NCBI GenBank assembly: GCA_022822495.1 | Contig: JAJEBQ010000037.1 | Coordinates: 1-64,000, forward strand | DNA length: 64,000 bases | DNA from: Paracoccaceae bacterium | GTDB lineage: Bacteria > Pseudomonadota > Alphaproteobacteria > Rhodobacterales > Rhodobacteraceae | Direction of reading: 5' to 3' | Shown: positions 59,465 to 64,000 of the stretch, one piece after another | How the letters are laid out: the number at the start of each line of letters is the position of its first letter | Numbering within the stretch: position 1 is the stretch's first letter | Notes under the pieces: generated by a model | What the model saw: only the letters and a program-made list of their open reading frames with translations | The model's database searches: none | What the model was told of the DNA's origin: nothing | Program-made: the position numbers and the translations under genes

Positions 59465-59959
59465 ATGGCTGATAACAATAATCGTTCCGGAGGGAACAAA
59501 CTCCTCTACCTTACGGACAAGGAAATAACCAAAGGAATTGAAGCAATGATGTTTGCGTATCGAGGTTTTACCTCAGACCCTGATGAGATTTTGGCCAACT
59601 ATGGCTACGGCAGGGCGCACCACAGAGCACTGCATTTCATTCAAAACAGGGAGAACATCAATGTTACGGAACTTTTACGAATTCTGGCCATTTCCAAACA
59701 ATCGCTCAATCGAGTATTACGAAGATTGATTAGCGATTCTTTTGTTGAAGCTCGACCCAATCCTGCGGACCGGCGTTCAAAGTTGCTTTATCTTACAGAT
59801 TCTGGTAAAATGCTCGCTGACGAACTTGCCAGAGTTCAAATGAATCGTGTTAGAATGGCCTACCGCGCAGCGGGAAATGAGGCTGTCATTGGTTTTCGTC
59901 AAGTTCTCGAAAACCTGATCAGTCCTGAATATACAAGGCAGGAACAGGATTATGATTAG
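59465..59959 (+). CDS. petP: MarR-family regulator (PetP-like)
   Basis: 164 residues with a winged helix: 'NVTELLRILAISKQSLNRVL' then 'RRLISDSFVEARPNPADRRS' and 'KLLYLTDSGKML', the MarR wing. It overlaps the next gene, an OmpR-type response regulator, by eight bases. In Rhodobacter capsulatus the same pair (PetP, PetR) controls cytochrome bc1 and other genes; the symbol rests on this arrangement and the ilvE neighbour, so it is an inference. Confidence 0.8.
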   Translation: MADNNNRSGGNKLLYLTDKEITKGIEAMMFAYRGFTSDPDEILANYGYGRAHHRALHFIQNRENINVTELLRILAISKQSLNRVLRRLISDSFVEARPNPADRRSKLLYLTDSGKMLADELARVQMNRVRMAYRAAGNEAVIGFRQVLENLISPEYTRQEQDYD

Positions 59960-60674
59960 CACCACATTTGAGGACACGAGATCGCCTCATATCCTGTTTG
60001 TTGAAGATGATAACAAAATAAGTGAACTTCTGAAACTATTCCTTAACAAAAATGGGTTTAACTGTTCCCTGGCTGGTAATGCCACCGAAGCCAGGGAGCT
60101 ATTGGGCACCTTTCGTTTTGATCTATCGCTGGTTGACGTCATGTTACCCGGTGAGGACGGAGTTTCTCTTACCAGGCATATCAAGGAGACGACCGAGACA
60201 CCTGTAATTATATTGTCGGCAAAATCAGAAGTGGAAAATCGAATAACTGGACTTGAAGCAGGAGCCGACGATTATGTCATGAAACCTTTTGACCCCCAGG
60301 AAGTTGTTCTAAGAATAAAGGCCGTGATCCGAAGAACTCCATATGAGAAAATCAGGAAAGTTAGTTTCGATCGGTTCGAGTTTGACCTCTTCAGAGGCGA
60401 GTTGACCTTTGATGGGGACAATATACTCCTGAGTGATGCCGAGAAAAGCATCCTCACTATCCTAGCCTCTAGATCCAACCGAACCACTTCCAGAGAGGTT
60501 ATATGCCGGCAGGCGGCACTTAAAGGTGAGCATATTATAGATCGCACGGTTGATTTGAGAATTTCCAGATTGCGAAGAAAGCTCTTGGATGACCCACAAA
60601 ATCCCAGGTTTCTCAAGACAGTCAGGGGAAAGGGTTATGTCTTGGTACCAGATGAAGTAGGAATTGCCACCTGA
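59952..60674 (+). CDS. petR: OmpR-type response regulator (PetR-like)
   Basis: 240 residues. The receiver domain (about 12-125) has the acidic pair 'FVEDDNK', phosphoacceptor Asp in 'SLVDVMLPGEDG' and the Lys in 'DYVMKPFDPQEV'. The winged-helix effector (about 140-232) ends 'DPQNPRFLKTVRGKGYVL'. No histidine kinase gene is adjacent; the partner upstream is a MarR protein, the PetPR arrangement. Likely a transcription activator of respiratory or membrane genes, inferred from the family. Confidence 0.85.
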   Translation: MISTTFEDTRSPHILFVEDDNKISELLKLFLNKNGFNCSLAGNATEARELLGTFRFDLSLVDVMLPGEDGVSLTRHIKETTETPVIILSAKSEVENRITGLEAGADDYVMKPFDPQEVVLRIKAVIRRTPYEKIRKVSFDRFEFDLFRGELTFDGDNILLSDAEKSILTILASRSNRTTSREVICRQAALKGEHIIDRTVDLRISRLRRKLLDDPQNPRFLKTVRGKGYVLVPDEVGIAT

Positions 60675-60742
60675 ACTTGGATGATTGAACAGTAGGCCAT
60701 ATTTACACTGATTATAAAATTTCAAAGAAAGAATTGATCCAG

Positions 60743-61666
60743 ATGAACACAGTCCTTTTTTCACATTCTGATTGCATCAGGCATGTAACTCCAAGGGGAC
60801 ACCCCGAACGAGTGGAACGCCTTGAGCGTTTGGAGGATGTCTTTGCAGAATCCAAGTTTTCGGCGATAAAGCGTCTAGATGCCCCCCTGTGTGAGATAGA
60901 CCGAATTACTCTCGCCCACCCACAAAATTATATTGATCAAATCCAAAACATGGAGCCTGCACATGGGTTTGCTTATCTTGACGCGGATACATCAATGAGC
61001 AAGGGATCATGGAATGCTGCAAGACGTGCTGTTGGAGCCATTGTCAAGGCCGTTGATATGGTTTTTGATGGAAGTGCCCAAAATGCCTTTTGTGCTGTTC
61101 GTCCGCCAGGCCATCATGCCGAAAAATCAAGAGCAATGGGCTTTTGCCTGTTTGGAACGGTTGCGATTGGTGCCTTGCATGCTATTGAAAAGCACGATTT
61201 GGAGCGTGTTGCAATTTTGGATTTTGATGTTCATCATGGGAATGGTACCAGTCACATTCTATGGGATGAACGACGCGTAATGTTTGCTTCAACCCATGAA
61301 ATGCCTCTCTACCCTGGTTCGGGTTACGAATCTGAGAAAGGTTCCTTTGATCAAATCATAAATAAACCTCTCGGCACTAGTACCGGTGGTGTTGAGTTTC
61401 GGGAAGCCGTCAACTCCATCGTTGATCAGATGGATAAATATGAGCCTGAACTCATTATCATTTCAGCAGGATTTGATGCTCATTACGACGACCCCCTTGC
61501 TTCACTCAGGCTTGATGAAGAAGATTTTTATTGGGCTACAAAGTGCCTGAAGGACTTGGCCCACACGCATTGCAAAGATAGATTGATATCTTCGCTGGAA
61601 GGCGGATATAGTATACTCGGCCTTACCACATCGGTGAGTGCTCATTTGAAAGCTTTAATGGAATAA
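60743..61666 (+). CDS. Histone deacetylase-family amidohydrolase
   Basis: 307 residues from the ATG at 60743 (a TTG nine bases earlier is also in frame). Zinc-site motifs: 'AVRPPGHHAEKSRAMGFC' with the catalytic His pair, 'AILDFDVHHGNGTSHILWD' and 'IISAGFDAHYDDPLASL'. It belongs to the class II HDAC-like or acetylpolyamine amidohydrolase group; the substrate is unknown. It lies just ahead of xseB, as in many alphaproteobacteria, and is probably co-transcribed with it (6-base gap). Confidence 0.9.
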   Translation: MNTVLFSHSDCIRHVTPRGHPERVERLERLEDVFAESKFSAIKRLDAPLCEIDRITLAHPQNYIDQIQNMEPAHGFAYLDADTSMSKGSWNAARRAVGAIVKAVDMVFDGSAQNAFCAVRPPGHHAEKSRAMGFCLFGTVAIGALHAIEKHDLERVAILDFDVHHGNGTSHILWDERRVMFASTHEMPLYPGSGYESEKGSFDQIINKPLGTSTGGVEFREAVNSIVDQMDKYEPELIIISAGFDAHYDDPLASLRLDEEDFYWATKCLKDLAHTHCKDRLISSLEGGYSILGLTTSVSAHLKALME

Positions 61667-61671
61667 TATTA

Positions 61672-61920
61672 ATGGAAAATACAGAAGAATTGCTTAAACT
61701 CGGCCAAGATGAAATCCATGCCATGAGTTTCGAAAACGCATTGGAAAAGCTGGAAATTGTCGTAGATTTACTCGAAAAGGGTAGTGTGTCACTAGATGAC
61801 GCGATTGGTCTCTATGAGTTGGGTACCAAATTGCGGAAACATTGCGATCATACGTTGCAGAAAGCTCAGGACAGGGTCGACGAAATTTCTCTGGAAAATC
61901 CTGATACCAAAAATGCCTGA
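61672..61920 (+). CDS. xseB: Exodeoxyribonuclease VII small subunit
   Basis: 82 residues. The family core 'SFENALEKLEIVVDLLEKGS' followed by 'VSLDDAIGLYELGTKLRKHC' is complete. Several XseB chains bind one XseA to form the single-strand exonuclease. xseA is not in the window. The gene downstream looks like a diverged relative. Confidence 0.94.
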   Translation: MENTEELLKLGQDEIHAMSFENALEKLEIVVDLLEKGSVSLDDAIGLYELGTKLRKHCDHTLQKAQDRVDEISLENPDTKNA

Positions 61921-61960
61921 TGGAATTTTTGGTACTTGATTGTAATTATTAGGGACCCGG

Positions 61961-62248
61961 ATGACACGAGAACAAGAAGTGCTTGAAACCAGATACAACC
62001 GTTTAATACTTGATATATTCGAGCTGAGTTATCACCAGGCCCAGGAAAGGCTAGCAGAAATCTCCAGGGTCCTTGGGAACCCCGGAACACCTGTTGAGGA
62101 AACAACCCAGCTTTTACGATATTCAAAACATCTTGTTGATCATTGCAAGTCCTTTTTAGAAGCAGATACAACCCCGCCTCAAGTGGTTACTTTGGACAGA
62201 ACGGGTACTCCAGTTGGTCTTCGCAATCTTGATCTTGACGAGAATTAG
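61961..62248 (+). CDS. Small protein resembling a diverged XseB
   Basis: 95 residues. Aligned without gaps to the xseB product, the stretch 'SYHQAQERLAEISRVLG...LLRYSKHLVDHC' keeps Ser, Ala, Glu, Leu and the terminal His-Cys at the same places: about ten identities in 44 positions, with matching hydrophobic spacing. The C-terminal 35 residues are unrelated. I do not know a named family for it. It lies between xseB and ispA on one probable transcript, with 40- and 13-base gaps. It may be a second, divergent subunit of exonuclease VII or a gene of unknown use; the match is by eye. Confidence 0.6.
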   Translation: MTREQEVLETRYNRLILDIFELSYHQAQERLAEISRVLGNPGTPVEETTQLLRYSKHLVDHCKSFLEADTTPPQVVTLDRTGTPVGLRNLDLDEN

Positions 62249-62261
62249 TTGAGACTCAAGT

Positions 62262-63140
62262 ATGGCCAGCAGTTTTCCAGTTTATCTCGGTGAAGTAGGA
62301 CTCAGGATAAATAATACCCTCACCTCTATTTGTTCGCACCTTCCTCAAAATTCACTTATCCCTCCAATAGTGCATACCTTGGAAGGAGGAAAAAGATTCC
62401 GTGGTTTTCTGGTAATCGAAAGTGCCCGATTATTCGGGATAAATGGTAAGACATCAGAGTATGTTGCTGCGGCTATTGAGTGTCTACATGCCTACTCCTT
62501 GGTCCATGATGACCTTCCTTGTATGGATGATGATCCAATAAGGCGGGGCAAACCAACTATTCATGTCAAATGGAATGAGATGACGGCAGTTTTGGTTGGC
62601 GATGCTTTGCAAACACTAGCTTTCGAAATTTTATCCGACAAGAATCACATACCTGATCCTAAGATAAGGGCTGAGTTGGTTTTTGCATTGGCACAAGCTT
62701 CGGGGGTATCGGGTATGGTTTATGGTCAGATGCTTGATATGGAAGCTGAATCCAATCCAGATGGGGCAACATTTGACGATATCACAACACTCCAACAAAA
62801 CAAGACGGGCAAACTCATTGGCTTTTCGTGTGAAGCGGGCGCTATTTTAGGCCGCTCGGACCCAACAAATCTTCTGGGCTATGCCGCCTGCTTGGGCCTG
62901 GCCTTTCAAATAGCTGATGACCTCTTGGATATTACCGGTAATGTCGAGGATGTTGGCAAAACTCTTGACAAGGATTCGTCGCAAGGAAAGCACACCTTTG
63001 TTTCGTTGCTTGGTGTTGAGGGTGCCAGGAACACTGCTAGGCAGCAAGTTGATGAAGCGATTTCGTATCTTGACCCCTACGGCCCTAAAGCAAACATGCT
63101 TATTGAAGCTGCCAGGTTTGCAATTACCCGAAGCCGATAA
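62262..63140 (+). CDS. ispA: Farnesyl/geranyl diphosphate synthase (polyprenyl synthetase)
   Basis: 292 residues. The first Asp-rich motif is 'VHDDLPCMDDDPIRRGKPT' and the second 'FQIADDLLDITGNVED'; 'GGKRFRGFLVIESARLFG' binds the pyrophosphate. Length and the residues before the first motif fit a short-chain (C15) synthase. Its product feeds quinone and undecaprenyl synthesis. dxs, which usually follows xseB-ispA in alphaproteobacteria, does not: a non-coding gap and an oppositely read ABC transporter come next. Confidence 0.93.
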   Translation: MASSFPVYLGEVGLRINNTLTSICSHLPQNSLIPPIVHTLEGGKRFRGFLVIESARLFGINGKTSEYVAAAIECLHAYSLVHDDLPCMDDDPIRRGKPTIHVKWNEMTAVLVGDALQTLAFEILSDKNHIPDPKIRAELVFALAQASGVSGMVYGQMLDMEAESNPDGATFDDITTLQQNKTGKLIGFSCEAGAILGRSDPTNLLGYAACLGLAFQIADDLLDITGNVEDVGKTLDKDSSQGKHTFVSLLGVEGARNTARQQVDEAISYLDPYGPKANMLIEAARFAITRSR

Positions 63141-63570
63141 AGTCAATTAGATTTATCAAGAGCCTTCAGAATCCTTTCTTGACTTCAGACATTTTTGAGC
63201 GAATAGCCCCCTATTCATAAGGGGTAACCACCTCAAAAATGAGGAATGTAGTGCTCCCCGATTTCAATGCACCATTTGTTGCAAATCACTCAAAATTCAG
63301 TTCGACATCTCTCTTCTTAATTATGTTGATTTCTACAAAATTCGGGTAAGAATCCAGCGACATTCAATTTGAAAAACTGGTCTTCTGGAAAGCGCGTGGA
63401 TTCAGTAATGAAGTGATGACCAAGGCCGACCCAATATTACTCTCCCAGAAGATGTTTCCCCGTAGTCGGTGTCTGGCAGAACTTCCGTGTCCAAATACAT
63501 CAGATTTTGAATCAATTAAACCAAAATAAACGAGATTGAAACGCAAATGAGTTATTCAAATCTACCTTCT
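63141..63570. other. Non-coding interval downstream of ispA
   Basis: About 430 bp between the convergent ends of ispA and the ABC transporter gene. It holds the nested palindrome listed separately at 63190-63241. No ORF with a ribosome binding site, no tRNA and no other repeat was recognised. Confidence 0.5.
63190..63241. repeat. Nested inverted repeat downstream of ispA
   Basis: Outer arms CATTTTTGAG (63190-63199) and CTCAAAAATG (63232-63241) are a perfect 10-bp inverted repeat. Inside them GAATAG-CCCC-CTATTC (63201-63216) is a second perfect hairpin. A competing CCCC/GGGG pairing exists with 63221-63224. It could be a bidirectional transcript end or a structured RNA; the T/A tracts inside the arms would serve either direction. 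Confidence 0.65.
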
Positions 63571-64000
63571 CTAACCCGCTTTGGTCATAATCTGGTTATC
63601 AGCATCTGGGTCAATTCCAATAAATCCACCAACCTGCTTTTCCCAATGTTGACTGAACACACCACCTTTGGCAAGCAGATCATCAACAGTACCTTGTTCC
63701 ACTATATTCCCCTCGTGCATGACAACAATTCGGTCCATGCGTAATATTGTTGAAAGCCTATGAGCGATGGCTATTACGGTTTTACCAATTACAATTTGCC
63801 GCAAGGCATCCTGAATATAAGCCTCAACAGTGGAATCCAGTGCTGAGGTCGCTTCGTCCAAAATAAGGATGGGAGCATCTTTTAGAACAGCTCTGGCCAA
63901 GGCAATCCTTTGTCGTTGACCGCCTGATAATTTCACACCCCTTTCACCCAAATGTGCATCATATCCGGTACGACCAAAACGGTCTTCCATGTTGACAATA
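63571..64000 (-). CDS. ABC transporter, ATP-binding end (partial)
   Basis: The C-terminal part of an ABC ATPase domain runs off the right edge. The signature is '[20 protein letters not shown]', Walker B is '[14 protein letters not shown]' and the switch '[20 protein letters not shown]'. Context residues such as 'DAHLGERG' before the signature are typical of MsbA- or multidrug-type exporters whose membrane domain is fused N-terminally. The substrate cannot be inferred from this piece. Confidence 0.9.
   Translation of the reverse strand, partial: IVNMEDRFGRTGYDAHLGERGVKLSGGQRQRIALARAVLKDAPILILDEATSALDSTVEAYIQDALRQIVIGKTVIAIAHRLSTILRMDRIVVMHEGNIVEQGTVDDLLAKGGVFSQHWEKQVGGFIGIDPDADNQIMTKAG

Overview
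The window reads as a chromosomal segment of a free-standing alphaproteobacterium with moderately AT-leaning coding sequence. Evidence: the gene sets dapA/slt/smpB, sseA next to an aspartate/aromatic aminotransferase, rsfS-rlmH-gpmI-ctpA-rppH, ilvE divergent from a MarR + OmpR-type pair (PetP/PetR-like), HDAC-xseB-ispA, and an alphaproteobacterial L10 leader. Several of these neighbourhoods are typical of Rhodobacterales-like genomes, but I cannot assign a family. No insertion sequence, prophage, CRISPR array, rRNA or tRNA was recognised.

Layout. 1-2.8 kb: a clipped unknown ORF, a Schlafen/AlbA_2-type ATPase-HTH protein and cobD, all on the minus strand. 3.0-32.2 kb: one long plus-strand block of transcription and translation genes: secE-nusG-rplK-rplA-(L10 leader)-rplJ-rplL-rpoB-rpoC, then rpsL-rpsG-fusA-tuf, then the S10/spc genes rpsJ to secY and adk. 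The block stops after adk; rpsM-rpsK-rpoA-rplQ, which normally follow, are not here. Promoter- or attenuator-like structures sit between secE and nusG, before rplJ, between rplL and rpoB, between rpoC and rpsL, and between tuf and rpsJ. 32.2-41.0 kb: mostly minus-strand metabolic genes (guaC, peroxiredoxin, queuosine-precursor transporter, aminotransferase, sseA, smpB, dapA), interrupted by a two-gene ATPase + PIN-nuclease module in which the PIN gene is frameshifted. 41.1-51.4 kb: slt, ornithine cyclodeaminase-like protein, mnmD and a divergent MnmC2-like oxidoreductase, two small conserved proteins, a glycosyltransferase, aatA, a methyltransferase and rppH. 51.4-59.3 kb: ctpA, gpmI, rlmH, rsfS, threonine dehydratase, a large ankyrin-repeat protein and ilvE. 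59.4-64 kb: MarR and response regulator, HDAC-like amidohydrolase, xseB, a probable second XseB-like gene, ispA, and the 3' part of an ABC exporter.

The most striking signal is in RNA polymerase. RpoB is about 1742 residues, several hundred longer than usual for alphaproteobacteria. The excess lies in the SI1/lobe region and looks like a tandem array of four roughly 110-residue modules, of which only the last resembles the canonical SI1. RpoC is also enlarged (1517 residues), by about 100 residues in the trigger-loop insertion SI3, where an extra sandwich-barrel-like module can be seen. Other points worth following are the ATPase/PIN pair with a possible -1 frameshift site, the XseB-like tandem paralogue, the truncated ribosomal gene cluster, and several structured leaders.
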